64,000 nt of DNA from Ypsolopha sequella (GCA_934047225.1 OW204012.1:11718001-11782000), one strand, 5' to 3'; positions 21,831 through 33,412 are shown, counted from the first letter of the stretch. Notes: generated by a model not told the origin, from the letters alone. Made by a program: numbers and translations.

Positions 21831-22073
21831 CCCAGTTAGTCACCCTAGCTAGCCCAGCTCTTTAAAATAGAGCCGAACGGCATCGACGTGCTAACACAAC
21901 TGATTCAATAAAGGGAATCCTTCCCTTCACTGAATCAGTTGTGCAGGGTGTTGCATTTAGAGAGGGTGTGGGACAAACTGAGAGATACTCTCACAACTTC
22001 TTCTTCTTGGTGGGCTCGGTTTCCGCACCTAGTCTCTTACTTGGACCTTTGTGCGTGGAAAGTGTGGAGCTGG

Positions 22074-22760
22074 CTATTCCAGCCAGCCCAGCTCTCGCCA
22101 GAATCCCAAGAGGCGACCTAGGTCGCCACAGGATTGGCGAAGCGTCCCCGGTTCACCGAGGATCTTAGCCCGTTGTGTGCTGACGCCTACGCAGTCTATC
22201 GTCACGTGGGTCGGCGTTTCTTCGGTCTCCATACAAGCTCTGCATAGAGGACTGTCCGTCAGACCTATATTATAGAAATGTCTGTTGAGGTTACTATGTC
22301 CCGTAATTAGCCCTACCATCATGCCAAGGTTCAGTCTATTGAGACGAAGTAGTTTCTTTGTCAGGCGACGGTCCACGGTGGGTAGAACCGCTTTCGTCTG
22401 TCTACAAGTTGTCATGCTTGCCCATCGCCTCAGCATGTTGAGAGCTGGTTCTCTCACGCAGCCAGGTTCGTATCTGGTTAAAGGGCTAGGGAACCAGTGG
22501 CTCAGCACCTACCGGTTCCATTTTTGCACCTTCCTTTGCCAGTTCATCTGCCGCATCATTGCCCAGCGATCCGCTGTGTCTTTTTATCCACTGGAGGGTG
22601 ACTTTATTGTGTCGACTTCCCTCTTCCAGTTGATTTAGACACTGTAGTATTAGCCCAGAGTTAACAATAGTCTTGCTTAGGGTTCTCTCACAACTCAGCC
22701 GCCCGCTCCCCGCGCGGTTCCCTTTGCCGTCTTCCCCCGCGTCCCTGTAACGACGCGGGC
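22074..22760 (-). pseudogene. LINE C-terminus: RNase H and zinc-knuckle tail, frameshifted
   Basis: From 22750 down: KTIVNSGLILQCLNQLE, VTLQWIKRHSGSLGNDAADE (the RNase H end). After a frame change near 22490 come the tail motifs GLITGHSNLNRHFYNIGL and CRACMETEETPTHVTIDC. This is the C-terminus of a non-LTR element with RNase H (I/R1/LOA-like). The reverse transcriptase is missing. Confidence 0.8.
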
Positions 22761-22960
22761 GAAGACTGACTTGTCCGGTTTGCGTATAAGATGGAGTGTG
22801 ACAGTTTAATTTGAAATGCGCTTTTAAGTTCTGTGGTGTACGAGCCATTTCACTTTGCAATGTTGAAAAGTTTGCGACAATGTCAAATAGCTCATGCACC
22901 TTTGGAGTTAAAAGCATATTTCTCGCATATATCTCTATCAAGAACTGTCACTTTACATCC

Positions 22961-23554
22961 TTAAGAGTCCGGCTGCGGAGGATGTATATTTCATACAAAC
23001 GGAATACCAAAATAATGTTTAAATAGTATGTATTTATTCCGATTGGATTATAGAATATTTAAGTTTCCAAATGTCTGTTAAAAGACGAAATATAAAGAAT
23101 TTTTAATATTATTAAAACTCGCGTGAGCTGACATACTAAATTATTATTATATACGGCTTGAACACTTACGTGTGATTGATGTTGACTATGTGCCAACCGT
23201 TTCACCGATACAATTTCGGCATTATCAAGGCGCGGCGGCTGCCAGTGCCCGTTTGACAACGACGGTGAACGCCGCGTCATCGTCCTAAGAACGGCCTTGA
23301 TAATGCCGAAATTGTATCGGTGAAACGGTTGGCATATAGTCAACATCAATCACACGTGAGTGTTCAAGCCGTATGTAATAATAATTTAATTTTTAATTTC
23401 CATAGAAACATTTTTTTCTTTCATATTTTATGTTTATGTCAGTGTTCTTACAAAATAGATATTTGGAAACCTAGATATATTTAATCCAATCGGAATAAAC
23501 ACACACTATCTGAAGAATATGTGTAGTACTATGCATCCTCCGCCGGCCTCTTAA
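22961..23554. mobile_element. TTAA-flanked MITE with a nested foldback
   Basis: TTAAGAGTCCGGCTGCGGAG at the left, and the near reverse complement ending CTTAA (23551-23554) at the right. A second inverted pair lies further in ('ccgattggattatagaatat' and 'atatttaatccaatcgg'). The foldback at 23099-23395 sits in the centre. Confidence 0.75.
23099..23395. mobile_element. foldback element, copy with a long centre
   Basis: Same arms as 11325-11582. The centre here adds 'ccagtgcccgtttgacaacg', which the copies at 23940, 29180 and 31490 also share, so the short-centre copy is the derived one. Confidence 0.82.
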
Positions 23555-23559
23555 TGGGT

Positions 23560-23875
23560 AATATGACAAATGTTGACAGGCCCCATTCAAGTGTCATTCG
23601 GAATGAGATCTCTTGACATTTGCCATTTGTGTGGGGCCGGCTTTTGGTTTAAAATAGTATGGTGCGCAAAGCGTTGAGCAAAGACAACGGTGTCTTATTA
23701 CAACCACTTAGATACCAAAATCGGTTGCATTCACATACCACTTAGCCATTAGACATCTTATCAACCACGGACAAGTAAGAATTTTTTCCACTACTGCCGG
23801 GGTGTTGCGGGGTAATGCGGGGAGGGTACTAAGCAAGGAAATCGAGATGGCCATCATGGCCATGGAATAACATTT
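23560..23875. other. no gene seen
   Basis: Non-repetitive within the window; short open frames only. Confidence 0.4.
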
Positions 23876-23879
23876 GTAT

Positions 23880-24130
23880 TAAATTATTATTACATACGGC
23901 TTGAACACTCGCGTGTGATTGTTGTTGACTATCAGCTCGCCGATCGGCGGCTGCCAGTGCCCGTTTGACAACGACGGTGAACGCCGCGTCGTCGTCCTAA
24001 GAACGACACTCGCCTTGATAATGCCGAAATTGTATCGGTGAAACGGTTGGCACATAGTCAACAACAATCACACGTGAGTGTTCAAGCCGTTTGTAATAAT
24101 AATTTAGTATGTCAGCTCACGAAAATTTTA
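23880..24130. mobile_element. foldback element, one arm shortened
   Basis: The left arm lacks the 'tgccaaccgtttcacc' part; the right arm is complete and ends 'atgtcagctcacgaaaattt'. Confidence 0.78.
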
Positions 24131-24584
24131 ATAACATTTGTATTGGTGAAAAAGGTTTGCCCAACCTTTCGACGTCTAATGGCTATGTGGTCTGTGGTTG
24201 CATCAAATCACATACAATGCAGCCATTGTATGACCTATTTGGTTTTACGGCCTTTATTTATAGAGAATTTGTGAATTAATAAAATATAAAAAGCAAAAAT
24301 CTTCTTTGCTTTATAACTGTTATGAATTTGGCTTCAATGAAATTTTTATTTAAATTCCAAAAGTATATGTATTTTGTGTAATTTTATATAATTAGAAATA
24401 AAAATTATTATTGTATTTATATTATGTATTAATAAGGTGCCAAATTCTCAATAGCCATAACATGACACTTGTTCCACAAAATAACCACTTACAGAAGGTT
24501 CACTCCGCATAACTAGCGAAAATAGGCGCACGCACACATAGACGCGTACGTACGACGATCTCGGAGATACTCGGGTGAATGCCA

Positions 24585-24960
24585 ATACGAATGAATGAAT
24601 GAATAAACACTTTATTGCACACAAACGAGAAGACAAGATACACACAAAGAACAGATAGAAGGCAAGGGCGGACTTATTCCTAAAATAAATTTCCAACCTT
24701 GGGAAAACATAAAAACATTTTTATCTTGAAAATTTAACTTAATCAGTGCATAACAATATGTAAAAGTTATTTTAAACCTATAACATAAACATAAAAATAT
24801 ACTAAATACAAATACATACATAAATACACAGATACATATATACAGACAAACAGTAGCTTAGTCAGTAAGTCATTCAGAGAGATGAGAGGTAAAATTTTTT
24901 CAAGTTGTATCTAAAAGAGGACACAGAAGGAAGATCTTTGAGGTCGAAAATTCTGCTGAG
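24585..24960 (-). mobile_element. LINE 3' end with (GAAT)n tail
   Basis: GAAT repeats at 24588-24603, then 'aaacactttattgcacacaa' and 'gcaagggcggacttattcc'. The reverse complement of this tail is seen at 26540-26690. Confidence 0.68.
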
Positions 24961-25139
24961 ATCTTACGTACGCGTCTACGCATGTGTGCGTCTGTTTTCG
25001 CTGCGTCATCGAGTCGGCCTTCTGGTTGTATCTATTTTGTGCTTGTACCGTCACGGAGATATTGTCAAATACATTGTTCACTGACTTATCGGTAAAAAGG
25101 GACCAAACTACGTAAAAAAATATTAAAAACTTTAGACAT

Positions 25140-25262
25140 ATAAGCATTCGCCCGCGGTATGCGGGGAGTGTCGGGCGGCGCGGAGCGGCTCTGCCCCGCG
25201 CTTGCACCACCCTGCCCCGCTCGACCCTTACCTCCTCGCCGCCCACCGCTCCCCTCGCACCT
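25140..25262. other. short GC-rich patch
   Basis: About 120 bp of C-rich sequence ('ctgccccgctcgacccttac') in otherwise AT-rich DNA. Both strands have open frames rich in Arg/Gly/Pro, which I attribute to composition. It could be a promoter or a piece of an element. Confidence 0.35.
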
Positions 25263-25263
25263 A

Positions 25264-25850
25264 GGGTTACCAGATGACAGGAATTTTCCTGACATGTCAG
25301 CAAAACAGAAAAAAATTGGATTTGTCAGGAATTTTTAAAAGAAAGAATAAATGCTCAAATTTATTATATTTACTAAGTAACATTGTTTTTGGAACGAAAA
25401 CTGTTGAAAATCGCGTTAACTACGCATTAACATCAAACTTTTACGAAAAATCACAGGAAATTTATTGAATAATCAGAGATTTTGTCAGGAATTCACGTTA
25501 TTGGATCTGGTATACCTACTGGCACCACGGGCTATCTATAGGTTAAACCGTCTCGAGATTTTTTGTGAGTAATCCGCGATTAATGGTTTTTTTTATCTTA
25601 AAAAGTTTAGTTTGTGTTTTTTGGCGGAGGTTATGTACTTACTTAAAATGTATTTTTTTTTATAATTAATTGAGTATACATTTTTCATTTTTTATACCTT
25701 GGCCAGTATGGTTCATTGTGCAATAATTTTTATCTAAATTATAGGAAAATGTTTGACAATACAACATAAGTACCTAAATTATTTATAAGAACGTGCCTTA
25801 TCTGTCACAAAGTATGAATAAAATTGAGATTATTAAGATTTAAAAAAAAA
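25264..25850. other. no gene seen
   Basis: AT-rich. 'tgacaggaattttcctgaca' is a small palindrome at 25276. Confidence 0.4.
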
Positions 25851-25940
25851 GTAAGTTCCATCGTCTTAGTTCGTAAAACGAACTTTACCGAATCAAAAGC
25901 TGCAACCAATCACATGCAAACGCAATCACAAAAACAACTG

Positions 25941-26380
25941 AAGTGCGTTCATTAAATAACCCTGGGCTGGGTAGGAACACTGGGGTTGTAACGCTGAGTT
26001 TTTGAACGGGTTTCGTCGTGTGACGACACTCCAAACGTCAGTTGTCATTTTTGCATTATATTTAGTATAATAACGTTGAGAGGACCCCCTCGGTACGAAA
26101 TTTAACGTTAGTATATCAACTATAACGTTGAGAAGACCCCCTCGGTACGAAAATTAACGTCATTTCATTTACGAAAATTAACATGAATGTCAGGTGACGT
26201 TTGGAGCCTATACGAACCTTGGGAACCCTGCTCAGAGTTGATGTTGAAAAAGTCGACACCAGTGTACCGACACTGTCATTTTTGAACGGTCGGTGTTGAG
26301 ACGCGAGTTCATTTTTGAACGGGTTAGTGTTGCGACCCGGGTAGGAAACCCAACTCGGTGTGAGTTTATGAACGACTATC
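25941..26380. mobile_element. 440-bp non-autonomous element, copy 1
   Basis: Almost identical over its full 440 bp to 49878-50317. Ends are weakly inverted ('gcgttcattaaataac', 'gagtttatgaacgac'). It contains a tandem pair 'taacgttgagaggaccccct' / 'taacgttgagaagaccccct'. The flanking host repeat occurs without it at 33300-33350. Confidence 0.85.
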
Positions 26381-26496
26381 TGACGCGTTCGAAGCGGTGA
26401 CGAATAGACGCCGAGGCGGGTAATGTGCTTATTTCTATTGGTCGAGCTATGAGGTACATCGTTGGAACCTCTGATAGCCGTTCATAAATTAACAAT

Positions 26497-26898
26497 TTGT
26501 GAGTGGTCACGCGAAAAGGGACCTAAAGGACCAGAAATAATTTCGCAAATAAGAGCTTTCAAGAATAAGTTTTAAGATAAGTCCGCCCTTGTACAACATT
26601 GTGTGTTCAAAACTCTGTACTCAATTTTTTATTTGACCGTGTACAATAAAGCAAAGTGTGTATTCATTCATTCATTAATATTTCTTGGAATAATTTAGTA
26701 GCCTAAGCATGAAAATATTTCCGTATAGTTGCGTTTGAAACTAAACTTAGGTTGCCATACGTAGCTGTTAGTTCCGCTACTGTCCGCTTGGAACGGTTTC
26801 CCAGATTCCATAGAGCTTTGATGTAGTTTGAAGCGCAACTATACGGAGATGTTTTCATGCTTAGGCTACAGGTCTCTTTTCGCGTGACCACTCACATT
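26497..26898. mobile_element. foldback element with a nested hairpin and LINE tail
   Basis: Outer arms 'gtgagtggtcacgcgaaaag' and reverse. Inner arms at 26698-26869 ('gtagcctaagcatgaaaa', 'ttttcatgcttaggctac'). A plus-strand LINE tail with (ATTC)n lies between at 26540-26690. Confidence 0.78.
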
Positions 26899-26989
26899 TC
26901 GTCAGGTTCCAAGCACTGACAGCAGGATAGCGTATACAATTTTCAACAAGTGTGAAAGAGATTGCATGAGAACCCGTGTCGCGATCCTT

Positions 26990-27780
26990 GTGTTGTCGTT
27001 CTGTAACTACACTTTCGTAGAATCCGCAGGTCTACGTTTCGCTCGTTTGAAATGAGCGTAAAAATGGGTCGAAAGCATTTTCTTTGATGGTACCTCGAGT
27101 TTCAAGTCGTAGTTGTGTGAGTAGGCGTGACTGTGTTGCATCTCTCTCACTCGCAGAGCTCCTAACCTTTATAGAACTGTCAATAATTAATTTACTTGGG
27201 AAAAATGGGATATTTTCAAAACATACACCATTTTTTCTGCTGATCATAATGCAATTATTTATAAAGACCTGCACCCGTAGCACGATGACGCGCGACTTCG
27301 TTTCTCACGCGTTTCATCGCGCGCAATCAACCAATCGTAGCGCTAATTTTGGACGACTTGCGCGACAAAACGCGTCACAAATTAAGTCGCGCATCCTCGT
27401 GCTACGGGTATTGGAATAGGTAAATTAAATTAAAATGGGTTGCAATTAACTGACCATTAAAAATACAAAAATCAACATTAAAAATACCAAGTTGGCATCA
27501 AAAATAATATGTTGAAACCTAACCTAACCTAGTTGATGCCAACTTAGTAATTTAGATGCTCATTTACTATTTTTTACATGGTCAATCTATTATTATCCAA
27601 TTAAAAGGGTTATAATTAATTAAAAACTTCCATACAAATAAATACCTACAAAGTTCAAGATATTTCGCATTAATTAGAAATTGTGAAGTTAGTGTCGTCA
27701 AGATAGCATGTGGTTTAAGTCTTGTATTACATCATACAACATTTTGTATGTGAAGAGCCCAGTGAAAAGTCGACTTAAGG
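26990..27780. other. no gene seen
   Basis: Contains the inverted pair 'aaaataccaagttggcatca' / 'ttgatgccaacttagtaat' at 27480-27550 and a CGCG-rich patch (27285-27400). No domain is recognised in its open frames. Confidence 0.4.
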
Positions 27781-27784
27781 CGAT

Positions 27785-28200
27785 ATGTAAAAAAAATACG
27801 GCTGCTTCTTTTCTGTGTATTTCATGAAATACACGGAAATTTTTCATAAATTTTTGGTATATGCATTTTGACTATATAATCTAGCTAGGGTTTTGTTTTT
27901 GTAAGACAAATTGGATAAATTTTCCTCGATAGAAATGAGGTCTTCACACACTTTATGTCGTTTGACGAATGGGAACCATCTAAAGAACTCGAACATATTT
28001 TATTAGATGGGTTTCAACATATCTAGATTTTTGATTTTTGGAAATTTTGCTACCTATATTAGTTTTTTTTTTTCTAAAAATATGAAACTAACTTTTTTCC
28101 CTTTCGCCTTAAATCCGCCACTCTCGCGCTTCGCTTGGAGTGACAGTGGCAAAAATAAAATTAGCATAGCCTCTTAAGAATATTTTTCAGTTTTCACTGG
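27785..28200 (+). repeat. 'ggcgatatgtaaaaa' family, copy 1
   Basis: 'tttcatgaaatacacggaaa', 'tatgcattttgactatataa' and 'tcctcgatagaaatgaggtc'. Copies: 31770-32215 (inverted), a diverged copy at 32220-32660, and 48815-49760 (interrupted). Confidence 0.75.
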
Positions 28201-28453
28201 GCCCTTGTTATGCAAATACGGCACGCCAGGAAAAATAATCGGGAGTGATTGTCATTTTTCTTCCAATTAATCTCTCTTCCACTTCCTAACGAGCCGATTA
28301 TTCCGTATATAAGAAAATAGCATATAGTTATATATGATGTAATAAGTTAATTTGTGCTGTGATCGGTTGCATTCGAGGTTGTTATGGGTTTTTAAAATAA
28401 AAAATTGTTATAAATAATAAAGTTTTTTATTTATATCTATCCTTGTAATATTG

Positions 28454-28609
28454 TAGCGGATTCTTCAAGCTTTAATTTTAGTACTGTCAAAACTAAATTT
28501 TATCAATTGCAAAATACACCTTAAGTGTTAGGAAGAGAAGCTAAATTACTTTGGAATAATAAAATTTTTACAGCACTAAAACTAAAATTAAAGCCTTCAG
28601 AATCTGCTT
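28454..28609. mobile_element. MITE with GCCGATTCTGAAGGC-type ends, copy 3
   Basis: 'tagcggattcttcaagcttt' at the left and 'aagccttcagaatctgcttt' at the right. More diverged than copies 1 and 2. Confidence 0.72.
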
Positions 28610-28902
28610 TGGTAAGTTGCTAAAGTGATACATCAAGCTATCTTGCCCGATTTTAATTCGATCGCCCTAATTTAGAAAAATTTCAAGACAAATAAGAGTA
28701 TAAGGACTCTTTTTGGGTAGATAGGTACATTTTTTTAATTATTTGCCTTGATAGAAGCCGTAGTAACAAGCATTATGTGAGGATTTCAACTGGCTACCCT
28801 GTTTTATATTACGGCTGTAGAGTCATGACCCCTGTGACAGACGGACGGACAGACAGCAAAGGCTTCGTAATAGGGTCCCAATGAGACGGAACCCTAAAAC
28901 CG

Positions 28903-29065
28903 GAATTTATACGTGTTATGATCGGGAAAGCCGACCAGTTTCAGCAGATTTAGACTGCCTTCATCTGGGCGAGTGAAGACGTTTACGCGACGATTTTACG
29001 CCTTACACTGAGAGAGTCTGAATCTGCTGAAACTGGTCGGCTTTCCCGATCATAACATGTATTCA
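28903..29065. mobile_element. foldback element, about 160 bp
   Basis: Arms 'gttatgatcgggaaagccga' / 'tcggctttcccgatcataac', about 50 bp each. It lies next to a piece of the 'ggaaccctaaa' family (28790-28900). Confidence 0.8.
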
Positions 29066-29129
29066 GGGGAGCCGAGCCGTTTTTATATAAATCATGAATT
29101 ATCCTCAAAAAGTCTCATTTAATTCTATT

Positions 29130-29290
29130 ATTTATACTTGCGTTGTTATTGTGGTTGACAACATGCCAACACTATGGCCGCTTGGCAACGACGGTGAACG
29201 CCGCGTCGTCGTCCTAAGAACGACACTCTCCTTGATAATGGTAAAAATTGTACCAGTGAAACTGTTGGCATATAGTCAACTTTAATAATA
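29130..29290. mobile_element. foldback element, decayed copy
   Basis: Centre 'caacgacggtgaacgccgcg' and right arm 'gttggcatatagtcaac' match 23880-24130. Both arms are shortened. Confidence 0.65.
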
Positions 29291-29308
29291 TGTGGCTGTA
29301 AAACATAC

Positions 29309-29645
29309 CGTCACGACATGAATCTCCGAGGGGGTGTCAGAGGTGATCTCAAGTGTGAACTGAAATGCAAGTCGCATTCCTCAATCGGTACACCCTCTTT
29401 TCTCCGACGATTATTACGTCCCAAACGTGATAGTGGTGAGCCCTATCGCCGTACTTCGGGCACAAGTACACGCTTTTTAGTGCATGCAGGTTTCCTTACG
29501 ATGTTATCCTTCACCGTTCAGCAAGTGGTAAGTAAGAACAAATACTATGCACATAAATTCCGAAAAACTCATTGGTGCATGCCCGACCGGGGATCGAACC
29601 TGGATCTCAAGATTGAAAGGCCAGCGTTCTACCCCCGAGCTATAT
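29309..29645 (-). mobile_element. tRNA-derived SINE with A and B boxes
   Basis: Read on the minus strand from 29645: a tRNA-like head with A box 'tagctcgggggtagaacgc' and B box 'ggttcgatcc'. A body follows with 'ggaatttatgtgcatagtat' and 'ggaaacctgcatgc', ending near 'gattcatgtcgtgacg'. The A-to-B spacing fits RNA polymerase III. Confidence 0.8.
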
Positions 29646-29649
29646 AACA

Positions 29650-30180
29650 ATTTAAATTAATTTTATTTATTAATTACGCTTAATGTAAATTCACACAAAA
29701 ACATGAAAAAATAAATAATTAAAAATATTTTACAGTGTACAAAGGCGGCACTTATTGCTAATAGCAATATCTTCCAGGCAACCATTTTCAACAACAATAG
29801 ATTGTATCCTTGGATTATGTGGCAGTCTATCTATATGACTAATAAACCAATTTGTTGTTTTAAAAGTGAAAAACAAAATGTATCACAAAATTTACTTTAT
29901 TTTCATATTTTATACAATTAATAAAAAATATAAGGTACGTTATGCATTAAAAATACTTCGTAAAAGCTAATAATTGTGTTACATTTACAATATTACATAT
30001 TTATTTGGAATGTTCGAGAGTCAAGGCATTTTTTGGACGAAATTGTTCACAACGATCCTTGAAAATAAAACAACTTATCCACTAATCAGCTCTTTTACGA
30101 GATAGCGTGATAATTTTAATATACAATAAACGCTAAGTAACTGTAAGTGGATATGTACGATATCAACTGCACGGTATCCC
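29650..30180. other. no gene seen
   Basis: AT-rich, with no match in the window that I can find. Confidence 0.4.
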
Positions 30181-30185
30181 CACGC

Positions 30186-30229
30186 CTTAGAGCAACGCGG
30201 AGCCGTAGGCAGGTCCGCGTTGCTCTAAG
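30186..30229. repeat. perfect 16-bp hairpin
   Basis: 'cttagagcaacgcgga', a 12-nt loop, then the exact reverse complement ending at 30229. It sits in a GC-rich patch (30175-30250). Confidence 0.85.
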
Positions 30230-30905
30230 CCCCGCGCCCGTCCCCGTTCTAGTCGAAACTCGAATGGCAAGTTTTAGTTTTTGAACCATTGACGTACTAA
30301 CAAATAGACATCGGATCTGCGCTCAGGTGTCCGAACCAAAAGAGTGTCAAAACCATTGAAAACGAAAAAAGCGTGTCAATCGCAGGTCAATCAAAATTGA
30401 GCCATGCAGCAATGACATTGTATGTATGTGGATCACGGACACACTGGCAGGCGGAAGCGTGTTGTGTGTGCGGACCGACCGCGATCACCACCCAGCTATG
30501 GTTGTGAGGTGCTTACCTATTGCTACTATAATTTAATATAAGTCCCGAACTCCGCAATCACTGATAAACCCTATGGGTTTTTGTTGATTGTGCATTTTTG
30601 TAACTAGGTTAAGATTTTTGAAAATAAAAAAAACATACAGTTTAAATTAAAATGTTTTGTTTCTTAATATTTTGACACTTCACTAAGGACACTTTTTTTG
30701 TAAATCTTGTACTAGACCCGAGGTCCATGGTTTGTATGTCAATGTTTTGAACACACCGTGGTGCGGAAGAGATCAAATCGTTCGGGCAGACTCGGAAAAC
30801 CGACGTGTTCCGAGCGACGACAGCGCCACAGTTTCGCCTGCCTGCCACTGGCTTATATGCGTCATTATTGTATTAGTTAACTTTCATCAAAGGCGCCTCG
30901 CCTAT
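30230..30905. other. unassigned; possible GC-richer control region
   Basis: 30430-30520 and 30740-30850 are richer in GC than the surroundings. The open frames (30642-30848 minus, 30732-30965 plus) overlap and show no domain. Confidence 0.35.
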
Positions 30906-30906
30906 A

Positions 30907-31225
30907 TATCGTCACGACATGAATCCTCGAGAGGGTGTCAGAGGTGTTTCGAGTGTGAACAGTGAAATGAAAGTCACAGTCCACACTTGGTACACCCGCG
31001 TTGCACCGACGATTTTTACGTCCCAACGTGATGGGTGGTGAGCCCTATTGCCGTAGTTTGGGTACAAATACACGCTTTTTAGGGCACGCAGGTTTCCTTA
31101 CGATGTTTTCTTTCACCGTTCAGCAAGTAGTAAGTAAGAACAAATACTATGCACATAAATTCCGAAAAACTCATTGGTGCATGCCAGACCGGGGATCGAA
31201 CCTGGATCTCAAGATTGAGATCGCA
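30907..31225 (-). mobile_element. SINE copy 2, tRNA head damaged
   Basis: Same body as 29309-29645. The B box (minus 'ggttcgatccccgg') is kept. The A-box half is replaced by unrelated sequence after 31215. Confidence 0.75.
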
Positions 31226-31327
31226 AATTCTACGTAAGTCGCTATCGGATGAATGACTGATACACACTTTTCCGGCACGCTTTCTCCTGACGTCATACCG
31301 GATCTAGAGGATATAGGTAGTTGTATT

Positions 31328-31575
31328 ATAATATTATTAAAACTCGCGTGAGCTGAGATACTATATTATTGCAGCTTTAACACTCACGTGTGATTGTTGT
31401 TGACTATATGCCAACCATTAAAACGATAAAATTTCGGCATTATCAAGGCGAGTGTCGTTCTTAGGTGCAATGTTCACCGTCGTTGTCAAACGGGCACTGG
31501 CAACCGCCGATCGGCGAGCTGATAGTCAACAACAATCACACGCGAGTGTTAAAGCCACATGTAATAATAATAAGG
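31328..31575. mobile_element. foldback element, fifth copy
   Basis: Left arm 'actcgcgtgagctgagatac'; centre in the opposite orientation to 23099 ('gttgtcaaacgggcactggc'). The arms are unequal. Confidence 0.75.
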
Positions 31576-31769
31576 TTATATAATTCAACACGGGTATTGT
31601 CAACACCAACTGCCAGTGTAAATTCTGTACATTGTACGTTATGTTTCATCAGTAAAGCTATCTAGCGTTGTCCTATAATAACTATGTACATACTGCATAC
31701 ATAACATGTATATAAAAGTGGTTCTGGATTATTCTAAAACGCAACTACTAGAGGAAAGTTACCAAATAT

Positions 31770-32215
31770 GGAATATAGTAGATTTTTTTTTAAATGTCGG
31801 AATCGGCGCATGAGGCTATGCGAAATGTATTTTAGTCACTGTCACTCCAAGCGAAGGAAAAAAAAAAGGGAAAAAAGTTGGTTTTATACTTTTATTAAAA
31901 ACACTAAAATAGCTAGCAAAATTTCAAATATCCAATCTCTAGATATTGTTAAAATTAAAATACACCTAATAAAATATGTTCGAGTTCTGTATATGGTTCC
32001 TATTCGTCAAACGAGGAGAAAAAGTGTGTTCGAAGACCTCATTTCAACAATTATTTCTATCGAGGAAACTTTGTCCAAACATGTTTTCCAATTTCAAAAC
32101 CCTAGATTATATAGTCAAAATGCATATACCTGAAACTGATTATAATTTTCCGTGTATTTCATGAAATACACAGAAAAGAAACACCCATATTTTTTTCGCA
32201 TATCGCCTTAAGGCG
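31770..32215 (-). repeat. 'ggcgatatgtaaaaa' family, copy 2 inverted
   Basis: A 121-codon frame lies here, but the sequence is a copy of a non-coding repeat whose other copies do not keep that frame. It provides the empty-site sequence (gttttgaaat|tggaaaac, minus strand) for the insertion at 48941. Confidence 0.78.
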
Positions 32216-32219
32216 CTAC

Positions 32220-32660
32220 GGAAAAAAAATCGACACTTTAAGGACTTGCATATCTACTTCAGTAAATAATGTATTATTTTAATAAAAAGTATATTATTTT
32301 TAGATTTTTTTTCTAGGGATCTGTTAAAACAGAAACGCGATTGGAGAAATTCGGCTCGATAGAAATATTTATTGAAATGAGGTCCTTTTCGACCCCAATT
32401 CTCCTGGTTTGACAATTTAGAATGACATATAGACTGCAACTATATTTTATAAGATAGGTTTTAACGGTATCTAGGACGTGGTTATACGAAAATTTGGTAG
32501 CAACTTTAGTACATTTTATATTAATAAGAAACCGACTTTTTGCTACTTTTCCACGAATCCGTCCCTCTTGCACTGAGGGTTTTTTCGCATATGTAGTAAC
32601 AGGGACGCTAAAACTTTTACATATCGCCTTAAGAGCTTATCTTCCAATGAATGGCAACGA
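32220..32660. repeat. 'ggcgatatgtaaaaa' family, diverged third copy
   Basis: Shares 'tcgatagaaatatttattga', 'tttaacggtatctagg' and 'atatcgccttaag' with the other copies, with many changes. Confidence 0.6.
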
Positions 32661-33055
32661 GGAGTCGGGCATGAGTTATACCACCATTTCTCTAAAACTA
32701 ACACTTCAAGATGCAATTCAAAGTATTTTTTTATCTCATTCACTCACATTAGTGTCGCACTTATTTTGTCTGACCAGTCAGGAGCGCGGTGTGGCTATGG
32801 CAGGCTTTTTTTCTAAATAAGAATCACGTGTATTTTTCTAATATTCCATATTTGGGTAGCTATTCCATAAATAGCTACCATTTTGATAATTTGATTTTTG
32901 AAAAATAAAATATTGTTTAGTAATATTAAAAACAAAAAACGAATACTAGGTCAAGAATTATTCATAAACAATACATCATTATGATTTATAAGTAAATAAA
33001 TGGCAAGTCTACAAGTAACAAAAAAAAATTGAGCACGGTATAAACGTTACAATCT
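32660..33055. other. no gene seen
   Basis: A small hairpin 'ggtagctattccataaatagctacc' type is at 32855-32881. AT-rich otherwise. Confidence 0.4.
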
Positions 33056-33194
33056 AAATATACAGGTGTAAATATAAACATTTACTGATACCACATTCTC
33101 GTCTGATCATACTGAACAAATTCCCGAAAGAAATTAACTCGCTCTAATAAAATTAAGACTCTTACAAGGAAATGTAAAGAAAATGTAAAGTCGT

Positions 33195-33302
33195 GTTAGT
33201 TCGTAAACCGAACTTTACCGAATCAAAAGAGACTACAACCAATCACATGTTAGTTCGTAAACCGAACTTTACCGAACCAAAAGAGGCTCCAACCAATCAC
33301 AT
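33195..33302. repeat. 54-bp tandem duplication with CCAAT motifs
   Basis: Unit 'gttagttcgtaaaccgaact' through 'caaccaatcacat' occurs twice with few changes; a single unit is at 25874-25918. Each unit carries CCAATCA. An inverted CCAAT ('tattggt') lies at 33381. Confidence 0.8.
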
Positions 33303-33412
33303 GCCAACGCAATAACAAAAATAATGGACGCGCTCGAAGCGGCAACGAATAGACGCTGAGGCGGGAAATGCGGCTATATCTATTGGTCTAGCGAGGAGGT
33401 ACAAGTTCCGGC

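Noticed and set aside
22285..22638. 117-codon plus-strand frame
   Set aside because: It is the antisense shadow of the LINE RNase H/tail coding sequence on the minus strand.
25086..25303. Arg/Gly-rich frames on the minus strand in the GC-rich patch
   Set aside because: The content follows from base composition. Two overlapping frames are equally open and neither has a domain.
31768..32133. 121-codon plus-strand open frame
   Set aside because: It lies in a repeat present four times; the other copies do not keep the frame.
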